Assembly: GCF_000719285.1 (NCBI RefSeq)
Contig: NZ_JOFS01000028.1
Location: forward strand, 1 to 64,000
Reading direction: 5' to 3'
DNA from: Streptomyces bicolor
Lineage (GTDB): Bacteria; Actinomycetota; Actinomycetes; Streptomycetales; Streptomycetaceae
Length of the DNA: 64,000 nucleotides
Shown: positions 17,405 to 25,851 of the stretch, piece after piece
Layout of the letters: each line of letters begins with the position of its first letter
How positions within the stretch are numbered: the first letter of the stretch is position 1
Translations under genes and position numbers: made by a program
Notes under the pieces: model-generated
Told to the model about the DNA's origin: nothing
What the model saw: only the letters and a program-made list of their open reading frames with translations
Database searches by the model: none

Positions 17405-18079
17405 GTGATCACTCCTGCCCTGCCCTCCTCACGCGGCACCCGCGTGAGAAGCACGATGGCGGACAACCCCTCCAAGACGGCCTCGTGGGACGAGGCGACG
17501 ACCGCCTGGGCGCTCGCCGCCCGCGGCGGTGACCCGGACGCGGCCGACCGCTTCGTCCGCTCCCTGCACCGCGACGTCGTGCGGTACGTGGCCCATCTGT
17601 CCGCCGATCCGCAGGCCGCCGACGATCTGGCGCAGGACACGTTCCTGCGGGCGCTCGGCAGCCTGCACCGGTTCGAGGGCCGTTCGTCGGCGCGCGCCTG
17701 GCTGCTGTCCATCGCGCGCCGCGCGGTGATCGACAGCCACCGGTACGCCGCCGCCCGGCCACGCCTGTCCGACACCGACGACTGGACGCTGCTGGCGGAA
17801 CGCGCCCAGCCGACCGGCCTGCCCGGCTTCGACGACGGCATCGCGCTGCTCGACCTGCTGGACGCCCTGCCCGACGAGCGCCGCGAGGCGTTCGTCCTGA
17901 CCCAGTTGGCGGGCCTGCCCTACGCGGAGGCCGCCGAGATGAGCGACTGCCCCGTCGGGACGGTCCGCTCACGCGTGGCCCGCGCCCGGGCGACCCTCGT
18001 CGAGCTGCTGACCGAGGCCGAGGCCGAGTCCGAGGTGGACGCGGTGACCGTGGCCGAACCGGCTGCCGTGGCGGCCTGA
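17405..18079 (+). CDS. ECF-type RNA polymerase sigma factor
   Basis: A sigma-70-family factor of about 224 residues containing only regions 2 and 4, as in ECF sigma factors. Region 2 reads DDLAQDTFLRAL with RAWLLSIARRAVID; region 4 has LPDERREAFVLTQ, AGLPYAEAAEM and a CPVGTVRSRVARAR helix-turn-helix. GTG 17405 follows GAGAAGGA at good spacing; ATG 17456 (MADNPSK) is the alternative and gives the more usual family N-terminus. No zinc-finger anti-sigma gene is next to it, so its control is unclear. Its place after the copper genes suggests it directs a metal or envelope stress response. A strong terminator follows. Confidence 0.88.
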   Translation: MITPALPSSRGTRVRSTMADNPSKTASWDEATTAWALAARGGDPDAADRFVRSLHRDVVRYVAHLSADPQAADDLAQDTFLRALGSLHRFEGRSSARAWLLSIARRAVIDSHRYAAARPRLSDTDDWTLLAERAQPTGLPGFDDGIALLDLLDALPDERREAFVLTQLAGLPYAEAAEMSDCPVGTVRSRVARARATLVELLTEAEAESEVDAVTVAEPAAVAA

Positions 18080-18087
18080 CCGGGAGA

Positions 18088-18134
18088 CCCGGTGTCACTT
18101 CCCCCGGTTCCCCCGGCCGGGAACTGACACCGGG
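18088..18134 (+). terminator. rho-independent-like hairpin
   Basis: A perfect 10-bp inverted repeat, CCCGGTGTCA at 18088-18097 and TGACACCGGG at 18125-18134, lies 8 bp after the sigma factor stop. The loop is itself C/G-rich. There is no U-tract, which is common for actinobacterial terminators. It should separate the sigma gene from the transporter operon. Confidence 0.65.
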
Positions 18135-18201
18135 CTCGCCCCGACTACTGGATCGGGCGGCGGAGTTCCGCCCGTGCATCCAGCGAATTCGGGGAGTTTC
18201 G

Positions 18202-19269
18202 ATGCGTTCTCGTGTGGGGCGGGCTACGACCGCCGCGGTGCTCGGCGGCCTGCTGGCGGCGGGCTGCGGCAGCGGGGGCGGCGACCCGGCGGGTCCCGTG
18301 ACCGGCAAGGGCGGCGGCTCCGCGGGTTACCCGGTCACCGTCACCGACTGCGCGGGCGCCAGGACCACCTTCACCGACGCCCCGAAGAACATCGTCACCA
18401 GCAACGCCTCCAGCCTCGAACTGCTGCTCCGGCTGGGCGCCGGGGACAAGGTGATCGGCACCGGCTTCCCCCCCGGCAAGGGCACCCTGCCCGGCGAACT
18501 CGACGCGCGGGCCCAGCGGGTGAAGGTGCTCAGCGACACCGTCATCCCCAAGGAGAAGCTGCTCGGTTCCGGCGCCGACCTCTACATCGACACCTTCGCC
18601 TCGATGAACATGGGCGGCTCAATGGGGGACGCCCCGACCGAGGAGGAGTTCGAGGCGGCCGGCATCAAGCACACCTTCCTGAAGTCGACGGCCTGCGCCG
18701 CGATGAGCAAGCACCCGGTCACCGACCTCGCCGCCGTCCAGGACGACATCACCTCGCTCGGCGCGGTAACCGGGACCAGCGCGAAGGCGAAGGAACTCGT
18801 CGACGGGATGAAGACGAAGGTCGACGCCGTCCGGAAGGCGGTGGGCGGCACGCCCGAGGACGAGCGGCCCACATACTTCTTCTTCGACTACGACGCCGGC
18901 ACCAAGCAGCCCCTGGCCGTCTGCAACCGCCAGGTCGCCAACGCGGTCATCACCCTCGCCGGGGCCCGCAACGTCTTCTCCGACTGCGACGGCGACCACA
19001 AGCAGGTCGGCTGGGAGGACGTGATCGCGAAGGACCCCGACTGGATCCAGCTCGGTGTGCGCGACCGGGGCAGCCAGGCCGAGAACGACAAGGCGTTCGA
19101 CGAGGCCCAGAAGTGGCTGGAGTCCAACCCCGCCACCAAGGGCCTGAAGGCCGTCCAGGAGGGCCACTTCCTGCGCATCGGATCCGAGCGGACCACCATC
19201 GCCGGTGTCACCAACGCCGACACGGTCGAGGAGATCGCGAAGACCCTGTACCCCGGCAAGGTCGGCTGA
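18202..19269 (+). CDS. FecB/BtuF-type ABC transporter substrate-binding lipoprotein
   Basis: A 355-aa lipoprotein that should capture a metal-chelate ligand outside the cell. The signal peptide ends in the lipobox LAAG|C (Cys at about residue 22). The mature part has the periplasmic-binding-protein layout of the siderophore/B12 class: VTVTDCAGARTTF, then IVTSNASSLELLL, a DVIAKDPDWIQLG-type helix and a C-terminal EEIAKTLYPG. It is distantly related to the second binding protein at 25821-26825. Some relatives are annotated as candidate F420-0 binders; the real ligand is unknown. GGGGAG lies 5-6 nt before the ATG. The permease gene follows after 3 bp. Confidence 0.88.
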   Translation: MRSRVGRATTAAVLGGLLAAGCGSGGGDPAGPVTGKGGGSAGYPVTVTDCAGARTTFTDAPKNIVTSNASSLELLLRLGAGDKVIGTGFPPGKGTLPGELDARAQRVKVLSDTVIPKEKLLGSGADLYIDTFASMNMGGSMGDAPTEEEFEAAGIKHTFLKSTACAAMSKHPVTDLAAVQDDITSLGAVTGTSAKAKELVDGMKTKVDAVRKAVGGTPEDERPTYFFFDYDAGTKQPLAVCNRQVANAVITLAGARNVFSDCDGDHKQVGWEDVIAKDPDWIQLGVRDRGSQAENDKAFDEAQKWLESNPATKGLKAVQEGHFLRIGSERTTIAGVTNADTVEEIAKTLYPGKVG

Positions 19270-19272
19270 CCG

Positions 19273-20340
19273 GTGACCTCCCTGCTGTTGCGGCGCGAGG
19301 CGGCTCCCGAGCGCCGTACGCTGCCCGCCGGGCCGCTGGCGTCGGTACTGGGCGTTGTGCTCCTTGCCGCGCTGACGGCCGCCGTGGCCTGGGGCTCGAC
19401 GTCCGTCCCCGCCGGCGAGGTGTGGAGCGTGGTGTGGCGGCGGCTGTCCGGCGAAGCGCCGCGTCCCGGCACGAACGACCTGATCGTGTGGCAACTGCGG
19501 GTACCGCGCGCCCTGTTGGCCGCACTCGTCGGCGCCGGACTCGGTCTCGTCGGCGCGGCCGTGCAGGCGCTGGTGCGCAACCCGCTGGCCGACCCCTACC
19601 TCCTGGGCATCTCCAACGGCGCCTCCCTGGGCGCGGTCGCCGCGATCGTGCTCGGCCTCGGGGCCGGTGGGACGCTGGGACTCGGGCTGTCCGGGGCGGC
19701 CTTCGCCGGTGCCCTGGCCACCTTCGCGCTCGTGTGGGCCGTTGCCCGGCGGGGCGGCGGATTCGCGCCGCTGCGGCTGGTGCTGGCCGGGGTGGCGATC
19801 GGGCAGTTCCTGTCCGGATTCACCAGCTATCTCGTGCTCCGGGCCGGCGACGAGCAGCAGACCCACAGCCTGCTGTTCTGGCTCATGGGCAGCCTCAGCG
19901 GCGCGAACTGGGACCTCCTGGCCGTACCGGCGGCCGCGGTGCCGGCCGGGTGGCTGTGCCTCCAGGCGCGCGCCCGGGGGCTGAACGCCCTGCTGATGGG
20001 CGACGAGACCGCGGCCGGACTCGGCATCGACGTCAACCGCCTGCGGCGCGAACTGTTCACGGTGACCAGCGTTCTGACCGGTGTCCTGGTCGCTGTCTCG
20101 GGCGCGATCGCCTTCGTCGCGCTGATGGTGCCTCACGTCTGCCGACTGCTCGTCGGCGGCGACCACAGGCGCCTGCTGCCGGTCTCCGCGCTGCTGGGGG
20201 CGCTGCTGCTGGTGGTCGTCGACATCGTGTGCCGTACGGCGATGGACACGCAGGAGCTGCCGGTGGGCGTGGTCACCTCGCTCATCGGGGCGCCGGCCCT
20301 GCTGTATCTGCTGGACCGGCGTCTGGGGAGCGGCAGTTGA
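19273..20340 (+). CDS. FecCD/BtuC-type ABC transporter permease
   Basis: A 355-aa inner-membrane permease of the FecCD family with 9-10 hydrophobic helices. Conserved pieces include WQLRVPRALLAALVGAGL, ALVRNPLADPYLLGISNGASLGA, ALMGDETAAGLGID and GAIAFVALMVPH. It forms the channel for the importer with the binding protein upstream and the ATPase downstream. GTG 19273 follows the upstream stop by 3 bp, and its own TGA overlaps the TTG start of the ATPase gene, so the three genes form one translationally coupled operon. Confidence 0.92.
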   Translation: MTSLLLRREAAPERRTLPAGPLASVLGVVLLAALTAAVAWGSTSVPAGEVWSVVWRRLSGEAPRPGTNDLIVWQLRVPRALLAALVGAGLGLVGAAVQALVRNPLADPYLLGISNGASLGAVAAIVLGLGAGGTLGLGLSGAAFAGALATFALVWAVARRGGGFAPLRLVLAGVAIGQFLSGFTSYLVLRAGDEQQTHSLLFWLMGSLSGANWDLLAVPAAAVPAGWLCLQARARGLNALLMGDETAAGLGIDVNRLRRELFTVTSVLTGVLVAVSGAIAFVALMVPHVCRLLVGGDHRRLLPVSALLGALLLVVVDIVCRTAMDTQELPVGVVTSLIGAPALLYLLDRRLGSGS

Positions 20341-21206
20341 GGATCGACATCGAGGACCTGCACGTCGCGTACGCCGGTCGTACGGTCGTCGCCGGCGCCC
20401 GTCTCATCGCCGCCGAGGGCGAGATCACCGGCCTGGTCGGGCCGAACGGCAGCGGCAAGTCCACACTCCTGCGCACCGTCTACCGGCATCTCGAGCCGAC
20501 CGCCGGCCGGGTCCTTCTGTCCGGCACCGATCTGCGCCGGCTGAGCCCGGTCGAGGCGGCCCGTCATGTCGCCGCTCTCCCGCAGGAGCGGGGCGGCGAC
20601 TTCGAGCTCACCGTCCGCGAGGTCGTCGCCATGGGCCGTACACCCTACAAGCGGGCCTTCGCCGGGGAGGACGCCACCGACCGGGACCTCGTCGCCCGCG
20701 CCCTCGCGGACGTCGGCATGGAGCGGCACACCGGGCGCCGCTTCACCGAACTGTCCGGCGGTGAACGCCAACGCGTCCTGCTGGCCCGCGCCTTCGCCCA
20801 GCAGCCGGACGTCCTGGTCCTGGACGAGCCCACCAACCACCTGGACATCCGCCACCAGGTCGAACTGCTCGCCCTGTTGCGCGACCGGCGCCGTACGACC
20901 CTAGTGTCGTTGCACGACCTCAACGCCGCCGCCTCCGTCTGCGACCGGCTGCATGTGCTGCACGAGGGCCACGTGGTCGCCTCGGGCCCACCCCTCGAGG
21001 TGCTGCGACCGGCCCTGCTCGCCGAGGTGTTCGGCGTGCGGGCGGCCGTGGCGGAGCATCCGCTGACCGGCGACCCGCTGATCGCCTTCGATCACCGGGC
21101 CCCGGCGGACGGTCCGAGCGGGCCGGTGGAGCCGGCCGGCGCGGGTATCCCCAAGTCGGCCCCGAGCGGTGTCTCGGAGGCTGGTCCCGGGCGGTCACGC
21201 GGGTGA
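20337..21206 (+). CDS. FecE/BtuD-type ABC transporter ATPase
   Basis: A 289-aa ATP-binding subunit with Walker A GPNGSGKST, Q-loop LPQE, signature LSGGERQRVLLARA, Walker B VLVLDEPTNHLD and the H-loop SLHDLNAA. The start is the TTG at 20337, overlapping the permease stop, with GGGGAG just upstream; this gives LRIDIEDLHVAYAG, the normal N-terminus. The C-terminal 40 residues after LIAFDH form a Pro/Gly-rich tail not needed for catalysis. It powers the importer made by the two genes before it, and the Cys-rich mini-protein gene follows after 28 bp. Confidence 0.92.
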   Translation: MRIDIEDLHVAYAGRTVVAGARLIAAEGEITGLVGPNGSGKSTLLRTVYRHLEPTAGRVLLSGTDLRRLSPVEAARHVAALPQERGGDFELTVREVVAMGRTPYKRAFAGEDATDRDLVARALADVGMERHTGRRFTELSGGERQRVLLARAFAQQPDVLVLDEPTNHLDIRHQVELLALLRDRRRTTLVSLHDLNAAASVCDRLHVLHEGHVVASGPPLEVLRPALLAEVFGVRAAVAEHPLTGDPLIAFDHRAPADGPSGPVEPAGAGIPKSAPSGVSEAGPGRSRG

Positions 21207-21234
21207 GCGCCCACGATCACGAAAGGTGTGCACC

Positions 21235-21450
21235 ATGACCGACATCCAAGGCCTGGACCCGGTGGCGACCTTCTGCGGCAACTGCGACTGCGGCTGTCCG
21301 CAACTGTTCGTCGACCCCACCGCCCCCGCCGAGCGCCGCGTGATCCTCACCGACGACTTCGGGCAACGGGTGCAGATGAGCGCCGACCAGTTCTCGTCGC
21401 TGGTCGCGGACGCCAAGTCCGGCAAGCTGGACGGCATCGCCACGGCCTGA
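21235..21450 (+). CDS. 71-aa Cys-rich CxxCxCxC mini-protein
   Basis: A small acidic protein that opens MTDIQGLDPVATF, followed by CGNCDCGCPQLFVDP, four cysteines within eight residues. The rest (RRVILTDDFGQRVQMS, QFSSLVADAKSGKLDG) looks like a compact folded or leader-like domain with no further Cys. GAAAGG precedes the ATG at normal spacing. It sits between an FecBCD importer and the asparagine synthetase/P450/isocyanide synthase genes. It could bind copper, zinc or an Fe-S centre for the pathway, or be a peptide substrate that is modified. I do not recognise a characterised homologue. Confidence 0.75.
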   Translation: MTDIQGLDPVATFCGNCDCGCPQLFVDPTAPAERRVILTDDFGQRVQMSADQFSSLVADAKSGKLDGIATA

Positions 21451-21665
21451 CGCCGTACAGGTCGGCACCCGGCGGGACCGGTGCCGACTCCGCTTTCACC
21501 ATATTTCCGGCCACGTCCGGGAACTCGGTGCCCGGCGTCCCCGACCTCTGCAACGAAGCTGCCGAACGGCAGCCGGTCGTGAGGGGGAGGGGACGCGGGG
21601 GTGACGGACCGCCGCGGCGCCCGAGCGGACCACCGACACCGGCTCGACCTGATCCAGGAGTTCCC

Positions 21666-23492
21666 ATGTGCGGAATCACCGGCTGGGCGTCCTTCCATCA
21701 CGACGCCCGCACCCAGACCCCGGTCATCGAGGCCATGACCGCCACCCTCGCCCCGCGCGGCCCCGACGCGGGCGGCGTGTGGCTCGGTGAGCGGGCGGCG
21801 ATCGGCCACCGCCGCCTCGCCGTCATCGACCTCGCGGGCGGTGCCCAGCCGATGACCGACCGGCCCGACACACCGACGCTGGTGCTCGGTCACAGCGGTG
21901 AGATCTACAACCATCACGAGCTGCGAGCCGAACTCCGGGGCCGTGGGCACCGGTTCCGCACCCGCAGCGACACCGAGGTCGTGCTGCGGGCCTACGCCGA
22001 GTGGGGCGAGGCGGTCGCCGAACACCTGGACGGGATGTTCGCGTTCGCCGTCTGGGACGAGCGTGCCGAACGGCTGCTCCTCGTGCGCGACCGGCTCGGC
22101 GTCAAACCGCTGTTCTGGGCGGCCGTCGACGGAGGCGTCGCCTTCGCCTCCGAGCCCAAGGCGCTCTTCCGGCACCCGGAGATACGGCCCCGGGTGGACG
22201 CGGACGGGCTCCGGGAGGCGTACAGCCTGCTGTTCAACACCGGGCCGACGGTCTGGTCCGGTGTGCGGGAGGTCGAACCGGGCGGCCTGCTCGTCCTGGA
22301 CCGGGACGGCATCCGCGAGCGCCGCTACTGGCAGCTGGAGGCCGGTGCCCACGAGGACGACCGGGACGCCACCGTGGACCGGATCGGCAGCCTGATCAGC
22401 ACCGCCGCCCGCGGCCAGTTGGAGGCGGACGTGCCGCTGTGCAGCCTGCTGTCCGGCGGTATCGACTCGACCGTCCTGACCGCCCTGCTCGCCGATGAAC
22501 TCCGCCTGCGCGAGGGCCCGGACGCCCGCATCCGCTCCTGCGCCGTCGACTACAGCGACCAGGCCGAGCGGTTCACCGGCGACGTCCTGCGCACCGGCCA
22601 CGACACCCCGTACGCCATCGAGGCGGGCGCGTTCATCGGCACCGACCACAGCACGGTCGTACTGGACCCGCGTACGCTGCTCGACCCGGAGCACCGCAGG
22701 GCCGTCGTCGTGGCCCGTGACTCGCCGATCGGCGTCGGCGACATGGACACCTCGCTGTATCTGCTGTTCGGGGAGATACGGCGGCACTCAACCGTCGCCC
22801 TGTCCGGCGAGGCCGCCGACGAGGTCTTCGGCGGCTACCCCTGGTTCCACGACCGCAGGGCGCTCGCCGCCGACACCTTCCCCTGGCTGCTGGTCACCGG
22901 CGACGAGGCCGCCATGCCGCTCAACCCCGAACTCGACCTGCGCATCGGCGAGTTCCGCGACGACACCTACCGCGACGCCCTGGCCGCCGTACCCCACCTC
23001 GACGGCGAGACGCCCACCGAGCACCGGCAACGCGAGCTGCAGCACCTGTCGCTGACCCGCTGGCTGCGCCAACTCCTCCACCGCAAGGACCGGTTGAGCA
23101 TGGCGCGGGGGCTGGAGGTCCGCGTCCCCTACTGCGACCACCGGCTCGTCCAGTACGCCTTCGACACGCCCTGGGCGCTGAAGAGCTTCGACGGCCGGGA
23201 GAAGAGTCTGCTGCGCGCCGCCGGAACGGGGCTGGCGCCCGCATCGGTCCTGCACCGGTCCAAGAACCACTACCCGGCCACCCACCATCCCGACTACAAC
23301 CGCGGCCTGCAGGAGCTGGCCCGGGACGCCCTCGCCGTCGAGCAGGTCCGGGCGCTGGCCGACGAGACCCGCCTGAAGCCCTGCCTCGACACGCCGCCCG
23401 AGCGCCTGGAGTGGGGCCACCGTCTCCGCCTCGAACGCGTCGTCGACCTCGCCCTGTGGCTGGACCACAACAAGCCCCAACTCGCCCTCTGA
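21666..23492 (+). CDS. glutamine-dependent asparagine synthetase-like amidotransferase
   Basis: A full-length 608-aa class II amidotransferase. The start MCGITGW leaves Cys2 as the N-terminal nucleophile after Met removal, so ATG 21666 is firm. The glutaminase domain covers about residues 1-210 (RGPDAGGVW, GHRRLAVIDLAGG, FAFAVWDE), and the synthetase domain carries the ATP PP-loop SGGIDST at about 263-269. It moves ammonia from glutamine onto an activated carboxylate. Its position between the Cys-rich mini-protein and the P450/isocyanide synthase argues for a pathway-specific amide-forming step rather than housekeeping asparagine supply. The P450 gene follows after 12 bp. Confidence 0.9.
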   Translation: MCGITGWASFHHDARTQTPVIEAMTATLAPRGPDAGGVWLGERAAIGHRRLAVIDLAGGAQPMTDRPDTPTLVLGHSGEIYNHHELRAELRGRGHRFRTRSDTEVVLRAYAEWGEAVAEHLDGMFAFAVWDERAERLLLVRDRLGVKPLFWAAVDGGVAFASEPKALFRHPEIRPRVDADGLREAYSLLFNTGPTVWSGVREVEPGGLLVLDRDGIRERRYWQLEAGAHEDDRDATVDRIGSLISTAARGQLEADVPLCSLLSGGIDSTVLTALLADELRLREGPDARIRSCAVDYSDQAERFTGDVLRTGHDTPYAIEAGAFIGTDHSTVVLDPRTLLDPEHRRAVVVARDSPIGVGDMDTSLYLLFGEIRRHSTVALSGEAADEVFGGYPWFHDRRALAADTFPWLLVTGDEAAMPLNPELDLRIGEFRDDTYRDALAAVPHLDGETPTEHRQRELQHLSLTRWLRQLLHRKDRLSMARGLEVRVPYCDHRLVQYAFDTPWALKSFDGREKSLLRAAGTGLAPASVLHRSKNHYPATHHPDYNRGLQELARDALAVEQVRALADETRLKPCLDTPPERLEWGHRLRLERVVDLALWLDHNKPQLAL

Positions 23493-23504
23493 GGAGCCTC
23501 GTTC

Positions 23505-24761
23505 ATGACCATCCAGGAACCCGGGACGGCCGCCGAGGCCCTGCCGGAGCCCGTACCGCTGATGGGCTGCCCCTACAAGGCCGACCCCTACCCGCTGTAC
23601 GAGCGGATGCGGGAGGCCGGCCCGGTCCACCGCGTCCTCTTCCCCAGCGGCGTCCAGGCCTGGCTCGTCACCGGCTACACGGCCGCCCATGCCGCCCTGA
23701 ACGACGACCGTCTCGGCAAGAACCACGACCGGGGCAACGACCGCTGGCGCGCCCGGGCCTCGATCATGCCCGAGCCACAGCACTCCCGGCTCCAGGTCCA
23801 TCTCCTCCACCAGGACCCGCCCAGGCACACCCATATGCGGGGCCTCGTGACGGACGCCTTCACGCCGCGCCGCGTCGAGCGGCTGCGGCCCCGTTTCCAG
23901 GAACTGGCCGACTCGTCGGTCGACGCTCTTCCGGTGACCGGGCCCGCCGACCTGGTCACCGGTTTCGCCGCCCGCTTTCCCTTCCAGGTCCTCGCCGAAG
24001 TCATCGGGCTGCCGGGGGAGTTGGCCGCGCGTTTCGACCGCGACTGGGGCAAGGTCGTGCAGCCGGTCGGGCCGACGGATCCCGGGAGACCGCTGTACGA
24101 AGCCCGGCTGCACGGCCTGGAGAACTACATCGCCGAGGTCGTCGCCCACAAGCGCGAACACGCGGACGACGACCTGCTGAGCCACCTCGTCGGCGCCCGT
24201 GACCTGGGCGAACTGTCCCAGGAGGAGCTGGACTCGATGATCTTCCAGTTGCTGGTGGCGGGCCAGGAACCGGTCACGAACCAGATCACGACAGCCCTGA
24301 TCGCCCTGCTGCGCCACCCCGAGCAGCTCGCCCGGCTACGCGACGACCCCGGCCTCCTGCCGCGCGCGGTCGAGGAACTCCTGCGTCATGACAGCGCCTT
24401 CGAGCTGACCACCTGGCGTTTCTTCGACCAGGACAGCGAGCTGCACGGCACCCGGATCCCGGCCGGCGACTCCGTGATCGTGTCGCTGTGCGCGGCCAAC
24501 CGGGACCCGCGCCGGTTCGACAACCCCGACACGCTGGACCTGGACCGCTCGCCCAATCCGCACCTGGCTTTCGGCCACGGCATCCACTTCTGCCCCGGCG
24601 CCGCCCTCGCCCGTGCCGAACTGCAGATCGCGCTGGGCACCCTGCTCGCGCGCCTGCCCGGCCTGCACCTCGCCATCAGGGACGAGGACATCGAGTGGAT
24701 CCCGGCAGTCCTGGGCCGCGGCACGAACCGGCTGCCCGTCGGCTACGACCGACGGCTCTGA
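23505..24761 (+). CDS. cytochrome P450 with altered I-helix
   Basis: A 418-aa soluble bacterial P450. The heme-binding loop is FGHGIHFCPGA near residues 356-366, with Cys about 363 as the iron ligand. The K-helix ExxR is present as EELLR in AVEELLRHD. The I-helix reads AGQEPVT near residue 252: the acidic residue is there, but the usual Thr after it is Pro, so normal proton delivery for O2 activation may be changed. It follows the amidotransferase by 12 bp and precedes the isocyanide synthase by 115 bp, so it probably tailors the isonitrile product or the peptide partner. A short repeat CCGGCTGATCCC occurs twice just downstream. Confidence 0.92.
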   Translation: MTIQEPGTAAEALPEPVPLMGCPYKADPYPLYERMREAGPVHRVLFPSGVQAWLVTGYTAAHAALNDDRLGKNHDRGNDRWRARASIMPEPQHSRLQVHLLHQDPPRHTHMRGLVTDAFTPRRVERLRPRFQELADSSVDALPVTGPADLVTGFAARFPFQVLAEVIGLPGELAARFDRDWGKVVQPVGPTDPGRPLYEARLHGLENYIAEVVAHKREHADDDLLSHLVGARDLGELSQEELDSMIFQLLVAGQEPVTNQITTALIALLRHPEQLARLRDDPGLLPRAVEELLRHDSAFELTTWRFFDQDSELHGTRIPAGDSVIVSLCAANRDPRRFDNPDTLDLDRSPNPHLAFGHGIHFCPGAALARAELQIALGTLLARLPGLHLAIRDEDIEWIPAVLGRGTNRLPVGYDRRL

Positions 24762-24876
24762 GGCCGGGTGCCGGCTGATCCCCGTCCCGGATCCCGGCTG
24801 ATCCCACCACCTGACCGACCGCGCCCGGCGCGCCGAGGCGCCATGCCGCCGTGCCCGCACGCCCCGGAGAAACGAC

Positions 24877-25851
24877 ATGCCGCTGACGACCGCACCGGAC
24901 ACCCGCCCCAAGACCACCGCTGTGCGGATCCTGAACCTCCTCCTGCCACACCACCGCACCACCGACAAGCCCCGCGCCACGGCCGAGGCGTTCCCCCATC
25001 AGCTACGCCGGATCACCGACTTCGTCCGCGAGGGCGCCCCCGTCCTCTTCACCCTGCCCGGCTTCCCCTGCAAGTCGCCCAACCCGGCCAAGACCCTGGG
25101 CCACCTCCCCGACATGGGCGAGCGCCTCTCCCTCACCTTCCTGGACAGGCTGTGCACGGAGATCGAGCGCATCCACCCGCCCGGCGCGCGCGTCGTCATC
25201 TGTTCCGACGGCCATGTCTTCGGTGACCTGATCCGCGTGCCCGACCACCACATAGATGCCTACTCGGACGAACTGCGCGTGCTCATAAGGCAGTCGGAGC
25301 TGCCCCACCTCTCGGTCTTCGACCTGCGCGACGTCCTCGGCGACCTCCCCCACGACACCAAACGCGCCCATGTCCACGACCGCTACGCCCCCACCCTGGA
25401 CGGCCTGCGCGCCGAGGTCCGCACCCACGCCCCCACCCTCGCGCTGTACCGGGGCATCACCCGCTTCCTCGTCGAGGACACCGCCGGCTTCCGCGGCACC
25501 CGCTCCGCCCTCCAACGCGAGTGCCGCGGACGGGCGTACGGCGTCATCCAGCGCAGTCGCGCCTGGGGCGCCCTGATCGCCGAACACCACCCGCACGCCG
25601 TACGCCTGTCGATCCACCCCCAGCCGGCCGGCGCCGCCAAGTTCGGCATCCGGCTCCTCGACGCCCCCGACGCCTGGACCACCCCCTGGCACTCCGCCGC
25701 CCTGCACGAGCCGGACGGCACCTGGAGCCTCGTGCCCCGCGCCAGAGCCCAACACCTCGGCCGCCTGGTCCACCGCGACGGCAGGCCGAGCCACTTCGAG
25801 CGGGCACGCGACACCGGCGGTCAGCGCTTCCCGGCCACCGTCCGCAGGTAG
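24877..25851 (+). CDS. isocyanide synthase-like protein (DIT1/PvcA family)
   Basis: A 324-aa member of the family that turns an amino acid amine into an isonitrile, with ribulose-5-phosphate as the one-carbon donor in characterised PvcA/IsnA enzymes. Family marks are PGFPCKSPNPAKTLGHLPD (near residues 60-78), a SDGHVFGD segment near 109, and a C-terminal R..GVIQRSRAWG and VRLSIHPQP block. No Fe(II)/2-oxoglutarate partner (IsnB/PvcB type) is nearby; a P450 and an amidotransferase take that place. GGAGA precedes the ATG. Its 3' end overlaps the converging lipoprotein gene by 31 bp. Related isonitrile products often chelate copper, which fits the copper genes upstream. The amino acid substrate is unknown. 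Confidence 0.85.
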   Translation: MPLTTAPDTRPKTTAVRILNLLLPHHRTTDKPRATAEAFPHQLRRITDFVREGAPVLFTLPGFPCKSPNPAKTLGHLPDMGERLSLTFLDRLCTEIERIHPPGARVVICSDGHVFGDLIRVPDHHIDAYSDELRVLIRQSELPHLSVFDLRDVLGDLPHDTKRAHVHDRYAPTLDGLRAEVRTHAPTLALYRGITRFLVEDTAGFRGTRSALQRECRGRAYGVIQRSRAWGALIAEHHPHAVRLSIHPQPAGAAKFGIRLLDAPDAWTTPWHSAALHEPDGTWSLVPRARAQHLGRLVHRDGRPSHFERARDTGGQRFPATVRR

